Positions 21,510 to 33,739 of a DNA stretch of 64,000 nucleotides are shown piece after piece. Origin of the DNA: Nymphaea colorata (lineage: Eukaryota; Streptophyta; Magnoliopsida; Nymphaeales; Nymphaeaceae); assembly GCF_008831285.2 (NCBI RefSeq), contig NC_045145.1, forward strand, positions 2,890,723 through 2,954,722. The letters are read 5' to 3'. The position numbers and the translations under genes were made by a program. The notes under the pieces are model-generated. The model was not told the origin of the DNA, ran no database searches, and saw only the letters and a program-made list of their open reading frames with translations. Numbering within the stretch: position 1 is the first letter of the stretch; each line of letters begins with the position of its first letter.

Positions 21510-23745
21510 AAGAAGATACCGAGGAGAAAGAGGAGGGCTTGTGTCACGCTCTCACAAACAACGGGCCCAATGCCATGAAGGTTGTGGGTAATATCAATAA
21601 CCAAAAGGTGATTGTTCTTCTTGATACCGGAGCCACCCACAACTTCCTCAATTCGAGGTTGGCTCATCTCGTGGATGCAAGACGACTCCCCAAGCTTCTT
21701 TCAATGTCATGGTTGGAATGGAGAGAAACTAGCTTGCAATGAAATTTGCAAAAACGTGGGCTTGGAAATGCACAAGGTTCCTTTCAAGGTTGATCTATAC
21801 CTTCTTCCCATTGGGGGTGTAGATGTAGTACTTGGGATTCAATGGATGAAAACCTTGAAAAGGATCTTGTGGGACTTGGATAACATGACTATGACGTTTC
21901 CTAAGGAGGGTGGAGGGGAAGTAACCCTCAGAGCAATCAATCCTAGCGTGGACCCGAAGCCGGCCTTGAAGGCCCTCATTGCAAATCAGCCAGCATATTG
22001 GCTAGTGTCCATGGTAAAGATGTTGTACCTTCCACCACCAGTGTTGAAGAGATTCCTCGGGTCATTCAGTGTGTGATTGATCGGTTTTCTTCAGTTTTTG
22101 AAGAGCCTAAAAGTTTGCCTCCCATTCGTTCCTATGATCACATGATTACCCTCACCAAGGGGGCAGAGGCAGTGAATGTGCGTCCATATCGGTCTGCCTA
22201 TAGTCAAAAGGCCGAGATAGAAAAACTTGTGAAGGAGATGCTCGAGAGCGGGGTCATTCGACCTAGTAGTAGTCCGTTTTCATCACCCGTTTTGTTAGTA
22301 AAGAAGAAGGATGGCACATGGAGGTTCTGTGTAGACTACCGGGCCCTCAATGAGGTCACGGTAAAGGATAAACACCCTATACCAGTCATAGATGAATTAT
22401 TTGACGAATTGGCTGGTGCTTCTTAATTTCGAAGATGGACTTAAGAGCAGGCTACCATCAAATTCGTATGCAGAAAGAGGATATTCACAAGACCGCGTTT
22501 CGTACTCATGATGGCCATTACGAATTCCTCGTAATGCCTTTTGGATTGACAAATGCACCAGCTACTTTCCAGAGGTGCATGAATGATCTCTTTCGAAGAT
22601 ACTTGCGGGACTATGTATTGGTGTTCTTTGATGACATACTCGTGTACAGTCCAACTCTTGAGATGCATGCGAAGCATTTGGACACCGTCCTTACTATCCT
22701 GAGGGACAACCAGCTCTATGCTAAGATGTCCAAGTGTACTTTTGGCCAAACTTCAGTAGGATACTTGGGACACGTTGTCTCTAAGGAGGGCGTTAGAGCT
22801 GAGCCAGAGAAGTTGGTAGCAATCGAGCAGTGGCCTCTACCCAAGAATCCAAAAGAGATGCGTGGATTTTTGAGGCTGACCGGATATTATAGACGCTTCA
22901 TCAGTGGCTATGGGTCAATAGCTTCACCATTGACCCACATGTTGAAGAATGGACCATTTCAGTGGTCAGACAAATCGAGGGAGGCCTTCACCCAGTTGAA
23001 GGCAGCACTTGTTTCAGCGCCCGTTTTGACTTTGCCAATTTTGATAAGGAGTTCACTATTGAGACTGATGCCAGTGATGTGGGAGTTGGGGCAGTTTTGA
23101 GTCAGGAGGGACATCCAGTGGCATACATGTCCAAGGCGCTTACGAAAAGGGCCAAGCCTCTCTCCACTTATGAGAAGGAGCTCCTAGCTATGGTGTTAGC
23201 AGTGGACAAGTGGCGTCCTTACTTGTTGGGAAGAAAGTTTGTGGTTAGGACCGACCACAATAGCCTAAAATATATGGTGAACCAGTGCATTACCACTCCT
23301 ATCCAACAACGATGGCTCTCTAAGTTGTTGGGTTATGATTTCACCATAGAGTATAAGAAAGGTAACGAAAATACAGCCGCGGATGCTCTCTCACGTTTGG
23401 GAGAGAATATGATGATGACTTTGTCAGTTGTGAGTACGAATCTGTGGGACAGGATTGCATTAGAGCAGGATGCTGAGGATAGCACTAGACTGTTGAAGGC
23501 ATCAGTGACACAAAATGAGGGATCCGTCCCTAACTACTCCATTCGTGGAAGGCTCCTATGTCGCAAGGACAAGGTAGTGATTCCCAAGCAATCCACTCTC
23601 AGGGACGAGCTTATTAGGCACTTCCATGAGTCTGCCACAGCGGGCCATGAGGGGGTGACCAAGACCATAGGCAGGATCAAGCCCCAGTTCTGGTGGGAGG
23701 GCTTGAAGGCTGATGTGAAGAGGTTTGTGCGAGATTGTTAGATAT
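21510..23745 (+). pseudogene. Pol pseudogene of gypsy element 2: protease, RT, RNase H
   Basis: Protease with VLLDTGATHNFL (about 21612-21650), then RT from about 22140 with [20 protein letters not shown] and catalytic FFDD near 22627-22640, then RNase H with [15 protein letters not shown] near 23060. Breaks: frameshifts near 21690 and 22010, a stop plus shift at about 22424, a shift near 23040, and an in-frame TAG at 23739-23741 inside the integrase zinc finger. Between breaks the sequence is well preserved and closely resembles the intact element's pol, so decay is recent or partly a sequencing artefact. Confidence 0.9.
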
Positions 23746-25051
23746 GCCAGAGGGAGAAGTATGAGGCAGTCAGGCCTCCCGGGCACCTAGTTCCCCTACC
23801 TATTCCTACACAGCCATGGAGAGATGTCTCTATGGATTTTATAGAGGCAATGCCTAAGTCAGAGGGGAAAGAGTCAGTCATGGTGGTAGTTGACAGACTG
23901 ACGAAATATGTTCACTTTGTGCCCTTACCTCGCCTATATCAGGGTCCCTCGTTGCTGCAGCCTAAGACGATCATGTTGGGAAGCTTCATGGAATGCCCAA
24001 CACCATCGTGAGTGACCGGGACTCTATTTTCTTGGCAGCCTTTTGGCAAGAGTACATGCGACTGGCAGGTACCTCCATACATTTTAGCACTGCACACCAT
24101 CCTCAGACAGATGGACAGAGTGAGGTAGTGAATCGTACATTGGAGACGTACCTCAGATGTTATGCAGGGGCACGACCCAACACTTGGGTCAGACATATAT
24201 CGTGGGCTGAGTGGTCCTATAACACTAGCCTCCATTCAAGCACAGGAGTCACACCGTATGAGGCAGTGTATGGTTTTCCACCTCCCACTATTCCTCGGTA
24301 TGAAGAAGGGACAGCCATGGACGATGAATTGGATAGCACCTTACGAACTCGTGAAGAGATTCTGGAATCTCTTAAGCAGAACATCGCTAAGGCCCAAACT
24401 CGTATGCAACAGTTCTACAATAAGGGACGAAAAGATAGAGAGTTCAGTGTGGGAGACTATGTATGGCTGAAGCGACTCCCTTTCAAACAGAAGTCCTTAT
24501 TGGGGCAGCCCTATTCTAAACTCCTTCCCAAGTATTATGGTCCATACCAAGTACTTCAAAGAATAGGGAAGGCTGCTTATCGCATCTCCTTACCACCGGC
24601 TGCCCAAGTTCATCCGGTTTTTAACGTGACACGGTTGAAGCCACACCACGGTTCTCTCCCTGGGAACATTGAGCACATCCCGAACCAGCAGCCCACTCCA
24701 TATCGGATCTTGAAGCATCGATATGATTTGAGAGATGGTAGGCAACGGCATGAGATTTTGATTGAGTGGGAAGGTCCAGACGGAGGTACCTCTTGGGAGG
24801 ACTTGGAACAGATTCGTCTTTGTTTCCCTACGTCACGAGCCTGGGGACTTCGTCTCCGTTTCCCTATGCCACGAGCTGTGGACAAGCTCGATCTGAGGAG
24901 GGTGAGATTGATACGAGCCTTCCTAGAACTCGTGCTCCCCATGTTGGCACCTCTGCAGAAGGCGCTCGTATTGGTAGGGAGGCTAACTTTTCTTGTCTTG
25001 AGTTTGGCGGAAAACAGGTGGAGCCAAGCCGGCTGCACATGGAAGACCTAG
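23739..25051 (+). pseudogene. Pol pseudogene of gypsy element 2: integrase and chromodomain
   Basis: After the TAG the frame continues ICQREKYEA and SMDFIEAMP, breaks near 23950-23990 with loss of some residues, then runs open from about 23993. It has SDRDSIF (catalytic Asp), DGQSEVVN (catalytic Glu), YYGPYQV and a chromodomain (about 24690-24820) with IEWEGPDGGTSWEDL. Past the chromodomain the frame goes off course near 24840-24950. Confidence 0.9.
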
Positions 25052-25338
25052 GTGGGTTCAACCTAGGAGACCTAGACCCGCCCGGTCTGGGTGTGAAAGG
25101 CCCAAGCGCACCTAGCTTGGATGAAGAAGACCCGGACCCACTTAGTCCGGAAGAGGATGACCTAGGCACGTCTGGCCTAGATGATGGTGGGCTCGGCTTG
25201 GAGAGGAGCATATGTGATCCAGGCATGGATCAAGAGCAGTGGGCTCGGACCCACTTGGAGAATCAAGTTGACGAAGCTCGGGCGGACCCGGGCGAGGTGG
25301 GGCCTTTGGCCCAATTCAGATTTGAACTTTTTATTTGA
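25030..25338 (+). pseudogene. Acidic C-terminal tail of gypsy element 2 polyprotein
   Basis: An open stretch in a different frame from the chromodomain part encodes repeated L-G-D-L-D and E-E-D-P-D/E-E-D-D-L-G runs with many Asp, Glu, Gly and Pro, ending at a stop near 25336. It lies where the polyprotein tail belongs and its composition is not random. It has no similarity to the tail of the intact element. Reading it as the displaced tail is inference. Confidence 0.5.
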
Positions 25339-27343
25339 GTTAATTTGCTTATGTACCGTTTTCTTTATTAGACTCGATTTGCTTTTCGTCTCATCTCGAG
25401 ACACAACTTGGAACCGGTTCGGGCACTTGTATTTAAGCCCAAAACCGAGACACTTAATCATTATCGTTTAATCAAATTGAAGTTTTCTCTCTCTCCGTGT
25501 GAAGAGTCCCTTGGGCCTTAGGTCGTGGCTTCCATGGAAGCACTACATTGCAATGCTCACCAAGCCGTGAGATTAGTGGAGATTCAAGATCCGTTAATGG
25601 CCGCCGGCTGCCATTGACAACTTGGATTTGCAGTGTTCCGAACCAAGAGATCCTTGGATAGGCAGCCGTGCCTTCTCCTTGATCACGAAGGAGTTGAGAG
25701 GTGGCTGCACTAGATGAAGTTGAAGGAGGTGCCGCCTGTGGTTTTGGCCCGTCTTCTTCAACATCGACATCCGGCGAGATCCTCATCATGAGCTAAGTAT
25801 TCTGTGGTGGATGAGATCTCGGTTCTCCCTTAACCACAACATCAACGCAGGCCCAAGCCTTGCATTCGGGGGATAAATTCCTCGTCTAACTAGGTCTGGA
25901 CCAGCGGCATCGCGTGGAGAAGAAGACCTACCTTGGAGACAACTTGAGGACGATCAGGAGCATCCGGCTGGAGTTCTTCCAGCAGCCTAAATCCTGGTAA
26001 TATTATGTTGAATCTGAGATAGGTGAGGCGTCCCTAGTCTCTATACGAGTTCTGGACCAAAAGGAGAAGGCTAGGGCGAGGAAGGAGAAAGTCCGCGGAA
26101 GGAAAGAGTGCCATCGCGGAGGGAAAGAAGGAGAAGCGCGGAAGGGGCGACTCTCGGATTTCTGAAGGGCGCGTCAGAAACCACTTCTGCTAAAACAGCT
26201 GTATTTGGAGATTTACTGGGAGTTTTGAGGCGATCTATAGCTTGTTGGAAAGCTCTCATCCTCAGGTACAACATACTAAAATTTCAGTCCGATCGGACCA
26301 GGGCGCACCAGTCAAATCTGCCGCTGAAGTTAGCTGTTTCCGCCGCCGCCGCTCAGGCGCAGTCCGCCGCAGAACCGCCACTTGCAGAGGCTGTTTCCGG
26401 CGATTCCGGTGGAATTTTCAGGCGATCCATATACCGTTGGATTCGTAATTAAAAGTTCTACAACATATCCAAAAATCAAGGTATTTGGACTTCATTTGAC
26501 TAGTGAATCATCCACTGCAAGTTCTGGACGTTGAAGGACTGCTTGCCGGTTTTCATGGAGTAGATCAGACTTCCGGTTAATTTTCCGGCCAGCTCCGGGG
26601 ACTTCCAGCCAAAACCAACTTTTGGGTAATTAGTTCCAAGTCTGCCCTTGCTATATCTTGATTTTACTTGAATTATTTCGTGTTTAGCAAGGTCAAATGC
26701 GGTCAAACATTTGGCGACGGAAGTGGAAGGACACTTGTGGTATTTGGAACGGGCGCCAAGTGTCCCTTGCACCAAGGAGGAAGGTGGCCCTTTCCTAATC
26801 CGTCCCTACTGATTAGGGAAAGGAGGATTTGGTGCGATTTGGGTACATTGTACCTAGACACTTACCTAAGTGAGCAGGTCGAGTGGCGTCCTAGGAACGT
26901 GCCACGTGGAAAAGGAAATCTCGTCCTCCCTTGTGCGAAATCTCTTTCCTATTTCTCCTCCAACGAGATAGGAAAGGGGTGGAGATTGCGGCTGGATACA
27001 TTGTATCTAGGCGCCTTCTATTGAGGGCAGAATCTCGTCAATCTTGCGGGGATCTTGTTCCTATTTCCTCTCCAACGAAATAGGAAAGACTAGCTCGTGG
27101 AGGCTAGGTGCATTGTACCTAGACGTTTCCTAATCAAGGCAAGATCTCGGTGCATCCTTGGGGGATTTCCTCCACGATCTTAGGAGGCGATTTGCACCAC
27201 ATTTGGGAAGCCTCTTCATCCCAGCTCGTGTGAAGAGGAAGGAGCTTACTTGGAGAAGGCGTGAGTCAAGCTAGGAGCTGAGAACGTCAAGGAAGAACCG
27301 GCCGGATTCCGTCTAACATACCTCGTTGGGGATTCCACATCCG
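25339..27343 (+). mobile_element. 3' untranslated region and U3 of gypsy element 2
   Basis: No coding content. The start of the right LTR lies somewhere here and cannot be fixed, because the matching part of the left LTR is missing. Purine-rich stretches at about 26058-26150 are polypurine-tract candidates. A GTATTTAAG box occurs near 25429. The reiterated palindrome modules at 26789-27125 are described separately. Confidence 0.5.
26789..27125. repeat. Three-copy module of stem-loop plus palindrome
   Basis: Each module has a TTTCCTA...TAGGAAA-type stem-loop (26789-26823, 26945-26976, 27057-27088). About 17 bases later comes a palindrome centred on ACATTGT: GGTACATTGTACC near 26842, GATACATTGTATC near 26994, and GGTGCATTGTACC near 27107. 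Arms change together between copies. The array lies 380 to 720 bp upstream of the LTR TATA-like box. Confidence 0.7.
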
Positions 27344-28332
27344 CCAAAGAAGAAGGAAGGAGAAGGAGCGTAACTTGAGGATTGCCTCAACGTCTGCCGG
27401 CGCACCGGCGATCGCCTCCCCCTCTCAATACAAAAGACCGGGGTTGAATTGGTCTTACGGGTGAAGGCTTTCCTCATCTCGAAGTTGATTTTCCGTTAAA
27501 CTTCTATATATTGATACTTGCTGGATTTGTTTCTCCAATCTTCATTCTAGCAAGAAGGACGTGTGGCTCAACCTCTACCCGTGGGAGATTGCAGCCCAAG
27601 GAGAGAAGGGACCGCACTCGTCGGGCGAAATCGACGATAGCTTCCCCCAATCGACAGTCCGTTCACTCTTGGGGTCGATTGGAAATCCGGTGAAGATATT
27701 CTCTCTCTCTTTTACGTTCAATCCTAGATAGAACTTGATCCTCTCTTGTTCTTGCAATTCTAAGGACTTTGGCGACCGGAGTAGGAGTGGAGCTGAATAC
27801 CGAAGGGCAACCACGTGTTGTGGCTTTTACCTTCGGTGAGCAAGAGGAGCCCCAAGCGTGGCCTTGGGAGGTAAAAATTCGGATCACCCTATAGATCCGG
27901 GGAAGGGAGTATTGCTTTCTATCCTGCCTTTGGCATTGACAATCGGCTGGAATCCCTCCAAGGCACCTTGCCAAAGACACGATTTCCGAGTTGTGGACCA
28001 CCTAGGGATAAAGGCGTGGTTTGATTCGCATAAGGATTGCATGACAGGGTGGTTTGAATGGTTTGGAGAATGATGAGTGAGATGAGTGCTTGATGTATCG
28101 CTCCGCTTTGTATTAAGCTTCACATCCATTCTAGATTCTTGTAGTAGGTTCAAGCTGGGATTGGGGAAGCCATACTTGTAAAATCTTGACCTACATTTGA
28201 GCCGGGGTTGCTGTCCGGCGAGAACCACTATTGTAATTAATTTTTAAACCCTATATCCGCAACATCCTCCTTGGAGAGAGTCTCAACCACTTTTTGAAAG
28301 TTTTCTTGGCCGCACTGGGGCAGACCCTACCA
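27344..28332 (+). repeat. Right LTR (confirmed 3' part) of gypsy element 2
   Basis: Matches 18746-19737 throughout, ending GGGGCAGACCCTACCA at 28332. Contains the TATATATTG box near 27505 that probably drives transcription. Confidence 0.88.
27505..27513 (+). promoter_or_regulatory. TATA-like box of gypsy element 2 LTR
   Basis: TATATATTG, conserved in both LTR copies (18910 and 27505). A similar box occurs in the other gypsy family on the minus strand. Confidence 0.45.
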
Positions 28333-28351
28333 GCGAATCATTCCATCCATT

Positions 28352-28760
28352 TTCCGCAGCCCCTATCTCGAGTTTCTCTCGATCTTTCTTCTGCCGCATA
28401 CTCTCAAAGGTCGCCGTTCCTGGGCTCGCTGTTCGCTGTCTGCAGCTTACTCTTTCCCCCAGGCCGACGGGCAAACAGATTCATCTCTGCCCTCTCTTCG
28501 GCGGACGGCGACAGACAATTCTCCCCTTCAGCGGCAGTCGGTTTATTGTCTCTATCTCCCTCGCTCTCCTGCCGCCGCCCCTCTATCTCGTTCTCTCTCG
28601 CCGGGAATCGCAGAGGTCGCCGATCTTTGGATCAGTGTCTGCGGCTTCCTCGGGGGGCCTCCGGCGAACAGATCCATCGCTTTCTCTGAGGCAGACGGCC
28701 CCGACCATCGTCCCCTTCCACGGCCTGTCTCTTGGTTGTCCGTGTGTCTTTCTGTCGTGT
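28352..28760 (+). repeat. CT/GC-rich segment with degenerate tandem duplication
   Basis: Two copies of a roughly 190-220 bp unit: CTATCTCG at 28363 and 28583; AGGTCGCC near 28408 and 28613; TGTCTGCAGC at 28437 and TGTCTGCGGC at 28636; CAAACAGATTCATC near 28472 and CGAACAGATCCATC near 28665; TCCCCTTCAGCGGC near 28522 and TCCCCTTCCACGGC near 28711. Base composition resembles a plant 5' untranslated exon and contrasts with the AT-rich sequence that follows. I cannot tell whether it is a first exon, for example of the downstream gene, or a relic. Confidence 0.5.
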
Positions 28761-30765
28761 TCATCGCACTGTGACGGGTTTGTCTCTTCTTTCATTTTCT
28801 TGGTTTAGTTTGTGGATGTTAAGAGTTATTGCATAGTTAATCTTCCATTTGAATTTATTGGGCGAGTATAAGAGTGATTTTACATGCTAAAGATAAAAGT
28901 TACGATGCCTTTACCGCATTCTCGCTGAGCTTGATTGGTTTTATTTGTCTTCCAAGTTCTAACTCTTTCTTGTTGCCATGTTGCTTCTTGATTATGTTTC
29001 CCACTGTCTGCCCCTTTTCCTACTCTTTGGGTCTGCACAAAGAGAGGACGGAAAACTGGGAATCTGGCTGGTGGCGCCAGTTCTACTGTTTTCTTCTTTA
29101 AGTGATTTTTGAAAATGGATCCTTTTAGCATTCTCAACTAACAGTCTTGAAGGAGTTACTTTTAGGGCATTGCTGATTGCATTTACGATGCTATCTTTTC
29201 CTTTTTCTAATTAGTGGTCATATAAAGTGACGTCTTTCTCTGTGTATTTTTGCAACCGGTACTTCAGTCTTTAATATAGGCATTCCCTGTCCAGTTTGGG
29301 TAATTCTACGAATAAAATTACTAAGAACAAGAAAAATGTTATATAGTCATCGGCTACTCCTGTTGCCTCTGTGAATTATATTGATGGTGACTTTATTTTG
29401 TTATTTTGGAAACCACTTGGCAAAGTACACGCGCTGGAAGCAGCCAACAATATAGTGTAGGACTTGGAACGATTTACAGCCATTTTGATGCAACTGTTAT
29501 TCCAAGTACATAAATAAGAAGCTAATTTTTGTGTTTTGTGAGTTCATGCACTTTATTGTCACGTTGAGATGAGAAAAAAGAGTATAGCCACGTGATGTAT
29601 GCTAAGTTGCTGACGGAATGCAAGCTATGTCTGTGTATGCCATTCCATACTATGTTGTCAACTTAGAATCTTAATTCCCTGACTCTAAGAGTGTTGAAAC
29701 CTTTATCTTGGTATTGTCTCCGGCGGTGAGTGGGGTTTAGATTTTAATTTCAAGGATAGTTTGTGAAAAGAAACACCATTTACTTCTTTACATAGGTTAA
29801 TGATGATCCTAGATTTTGTTCGCCCCTACTTGTATCATACAATTTTGGAACTGTATCCTCTACTTCAATAGGTGTGTTTGTTTGCATGGTAGGTCAGAGT
29901 TATACATACATTACTCAGCAGGTACGACATTGTCCAAGACGGTTTGATGGCACCTTTTTCAATTTCCTTGAGGTTTTTATGCTTGAAAAAGTTTTGTCAT
30001 GCCCTCATCATCCTGATTTTTTTTTTTCTGAAATTGTCTTCCCGTGACAAATTTTTCTTCCAACCAAAACATCCCTTAAAGAGAAAAAAAAACAGAAGAT
30101 ACTCCAAGAATATTGTGATTGGTGACTTTATGGGTGGAACTACAAGAGATGATTGAGATGTGAAGAATATCTATGTCGAAAATGCTCTCTCTTGCTCCCT
30201 CCCGCCCCTGGTAGACATGGTGTGTGTGTGCATATGCATCACAGGGTATTAAACATCTTAATTAGGTCTGTCTGTAATGTTCGTTCATCACAGAGTAACT
30301 GTATGTGTATATTCATGGATCACGGAGTAATAACGTATTTAATAGGTGTACTTGCATTCATGCATTACAGAGTAATAGCTAATAACTGATAACATTCTTA
30401 ACCTTGTATTGTACTTATATGGATGCTAAAAATCTTTGTCTTCATGCATAGCTTGTTCACTGTCATTTTGAACTAAAAAAGGCTCTCTTTTTCTCCTTGG
30501 AAAGGATGACTGTCTGTCAGATCTTGTTCTAAACCACCTTTTTTATAAGGCATATTTTACCATAGGTCTCTGATGTCATATCATATGTTTATCAAACAGT
30601 AGGTTTCATTTGCATTGCATATTTCCTTCTCAATTTTTGTACTTACTTCCTGATATTTAGGTCTCACTAAATTGTTGCAACTGCTTTTAGTTCTACTTGA
30701 ACAAATTTATCTTTTTAATCTGCATAGATTGGGTGTGTATATATCAGTATAACAGATATTGCTCT

Positions 30766-30970
30766 CGAAAATCTCATGATATTGAAAAGAAAATCAAATA
30801 AAACGAAAAAATAAGAAGATCACAAGATTTTGAAAATCTCACCAAAAATGAAAATCTTGTGATTTTATTGCATTTTTTTCGGGGATTTTAATATTTTTAA
30901 TATTCTAATTTTTAAGGTTTTTAATGATTTTTATTATTATTCTTATTTTTAAAAAATTATTGAGATTTTC
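30766..30970. repeat. Imperfect inverted repeat with perfect inner hairpin
   Basis: The ends CGAAAATCTCATGAT (30766) and TTATTGAGATTTTC (to 30970) are roughly inverted. Inside, TCACAAGATTTT (30820-30831) and AAAATCTTGTGA (30851-30862) are a perfect 12-bp pair with a 19-base loop. Possibly an old foldback or MITE-like element. No target duplication identified. Confidence 0.45.
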
Positions 30971-32497
30971 CCAATAACAATATTTGTGACAAATACTATA
31001 TATGTATGTGTGTGTGTGTGCAATATTATAATTTGATCCATCGCAAAGTAATAGTTAGCTAGTAGTCCATAGAAGAGACTTCCAAGTTGCATGTGTTATG
31101 TCTGGATGTGATCTATTCTTGAAAGCTAGAGAAAAGAAAACCTAGGTTGCTCCTACTGAGAGGGGAAAAAGAAAGAAGATGTCAATATGTCACATAAATT
31201 AGTTTGAGCGACAAGCTCTACATAGAAAGTTGAATATGAATTATTATTGAAAGATGTTCTGTTGCCAGAAATTTATTGCTATCTCGTTCTAGACTTATCA
31301 TTTCACACTGTTGGATTTACATTTTGCTATATTTTTTGTAGCAGAAAGTATTGGCTTGCAGAGGAGGAGTAAGGATATGAACATTAAAGATTGCTCATGA
31401 CAAATATATAGTCCTTCGTAAGTTTTTTTTTTTCTCTTCTATTATTACTTCAATTTTTGAATCCAGCATTCTTCCCCACTTGATTGAAAGAGAAACTTGG
31501 TTTGTCAGAGGATATTGGCTCTTCAGGGTGGTACCCTGTTTCATGTGGTTTTTTTGGAGAATTAGGGAAAAGACTATAGTTTTTAAGATCTTGGTCTGGT
31601 TATTGTTGAGATTCAGGTTTGAGATGGAAAATCTTTGCTTAGGCTTATGTCAAAAAGGATGTTGAATTTATATGCTTATATTTGTCACCTTTCTCGTGGT
31701 TGTTTTTTTTGGTTTGTGATTTATTCTGGTATTTATGATAGAATCGTTTTTCTCTGCTTCTAGAAAGTGTTCAATTGAAGAAAACTTGTTATAGGCTATG
31801 ATCATACCTGATATTCATACTTTTAGCATAAGTTTGACTATTATGTAAAAGCTATGATCATACCTGATATAGTCAACTGAGAAATAGAAGGGTCTGCGGA
31901 CCCCCAACTTGCCTTTTTGAACAAAGAAGCATGCCAACTGAAAAAAGACATGACCAATTTAGTTGTGCAGAAAGGTACTTTTAAGTCAAATTCGGTTCCA
32001 GGTTTACAATATAAAAAGCACCATATAATTAATTTTGCCAAATCAAATCATGTAAAAGAAGACTTATATTTTATTTGCAAAAAGAACTGATGATATGTTC
32101 ATCCAAACCTATTTGAATACTTCTGAACCAGAAAATTGTGACAATTGATTTGGTTTTCAACTTAAGCACCAAACTAGAACCCTTCCATGGGTCTAGCCAT
32201 ACACGGTGGGGATGCATGTGAATTAGGAATTTAGTTAAGCACCTTAATGAATCAGCAGATGTTAGACAATAGAAACACAACTTTATTATGTGCATGATCA
32301 TAGCGTCTAGTTTGCCTTAAGCTTGCTTCAGTCAAAACTTGCACATAAACAAAAAGGTTCAAATCTCAAGAATCAAAAGTTATTTGATAAAGTTCTTGAA
32401 CTTTGAATTTTGAACATAAGTTCGTAGGATTCCTCAGAACTCGATCATCCTTGATCTCCTTTCTTCACTGTGTAGATGTGTATGTTACATACACATA

Positions 32498-32518
32498 TGT
32501 GTGTGTGTGTGTGTGTGT
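32498..32518. repeat. (GT)n microsatellite
   Basis: Pure GT run, followed nearby by CA-rich sequence. Confidence 0.9.
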
Positions 32519-32904
32519 ACTGACACAGACACATACTGACACATGCAAACACACCCACACATATATATAGAGAGAAAATGTACACATACACACCTGCTGC
32601 TTCCTAGTAGAAAGATCATTCAGGGTTCCCATTTCTTAATTCTTGTTTCACTTGACAAGTATTTGGTTTCCTCTCAAAAGGTGTTCTGCAGAAACTTATG
32701 CCTCACAATTCTGGGAATGTTTTTACCTTTTTCTTTTCTGCTATACCAAATACTTAGATCAGAAGGACTCTTGTGAGAAAAAGAAGATAGAGCATTTTAA
32801 CAATCTAATACAAGTTCACAACTTTTTTTTCTCACTGTCAATGTGGAAAAAATCAAAGGTTAAATATTCTTGATGAGGTCTAGCGCCTAAGGATCTGGCA
32901 TCTC

Positions 32905-32906
32905 TT

Positions 32907-32937
<31 letters not shown>

Positions 32938-32946
32938 GTGTGCGTG
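32905..32946. repeat. Compound (CT)n(TA)n(GT)n microsatellite
   Basis: CT run merging into TA and then GT-rich sequence. Confidence 0.9.
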
Positions 32947-33739
32947 TGTGCCTTTTACATGTACCAGAAAAGATAAAACTACACAAAAACAAAGATCAAG
33001 TATGAGCATATGTGCAACAACTTGTTCACAGAAAGTTTTCTTGACTAACAAGACGATGGTCCAAGTATCCTGAAAAAGTTGTCAAGATGGTGCAATTATT
33101 TTGTGCTTAGTTGCCACAGCTAAAGTGTCCGAAATCTTTTGTTTTGTGTTAGATGTAATGATGGACACAAAAAATCAAGAACAACAAAATATGACTATTC
33201 TGAGTTCTTCAAGATTCACTTCCATACATGTTTAAAAGTTCGTGCTAGAATTAGAGGTCATCTTTGTTAGCAGCAAAATATTGCCTTCTCATTAAATTAC
33301 ACAGAATTCTCTGCAGAACGACAAGGAAATACTTCTTACTGTTTTTTTTTTTTTTACCAATAATACTTTACATGTTACAATTTAGGGTATCGCTACGTTA
33401 CATTATACAATGTTATCTAAACTAAATGAGATTTGGGTATCAAAATGTGATACTCAATTTCCTAAAACAATCATGACAATGCATAGTGAAGACGTCTACT
33501 TATGAAATATCAATGCAGAAATTCATACTTAGTGAACAGATAAGAAGATTTGGGTGCTAAGCCATCAACAAGAACCCACAATTACCACAAATTAAACAAA
33601 GTTCGGATAGCCGCTAAATTCACAGTGGATTTCATAATTACATCATCCCCAACAAGAGAAAAATAAGGATGAAGGCACCAGAATTACCCGCAGAAAAGAA
33701 TTCAATTGCTTTCTAGATTATGTTGGCCCTCAAGAAAGC

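Larger units (their letters stand above)
18746..28332 (+). mobile_element. Ty3/gypsy chromovirus, degenerate copy
   Basis: Plus-strand element: left LTR cut by the gap (18746-19737), primer site, leader, broken gag (about 20600-21500), broken pol (about 21510-25050), acidic 3' tail, and right LTR ending at 28332 with CCTACCA as in the left copy. At least nine frameshifts or stops interrupt gag-pol, so it cannot act alone. It is related to the intact minus-strand element but clearly distinct: RT and integrase motifs match, while the LTRs share no obvious sequence. Confidence 0.9.
28761..33700. other. AT-rich, T-rich sequence without recognisable gene
   Basis: T-rich on the plus strand like plant introns, with only short open frames. 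It contains an inverted repeat at about 30766-30970 and simple-sequence runs. It may be intronic or intergenic. Confidence 0.5.

Noticed and set aside
28294-28689. 131-codon plus-strand frame
   Set aside because: It begins inside the gypsy LTR and runs through the CT-rich duplicated segment with low-complexity Ser/Arg/Pro content. Chance frame.
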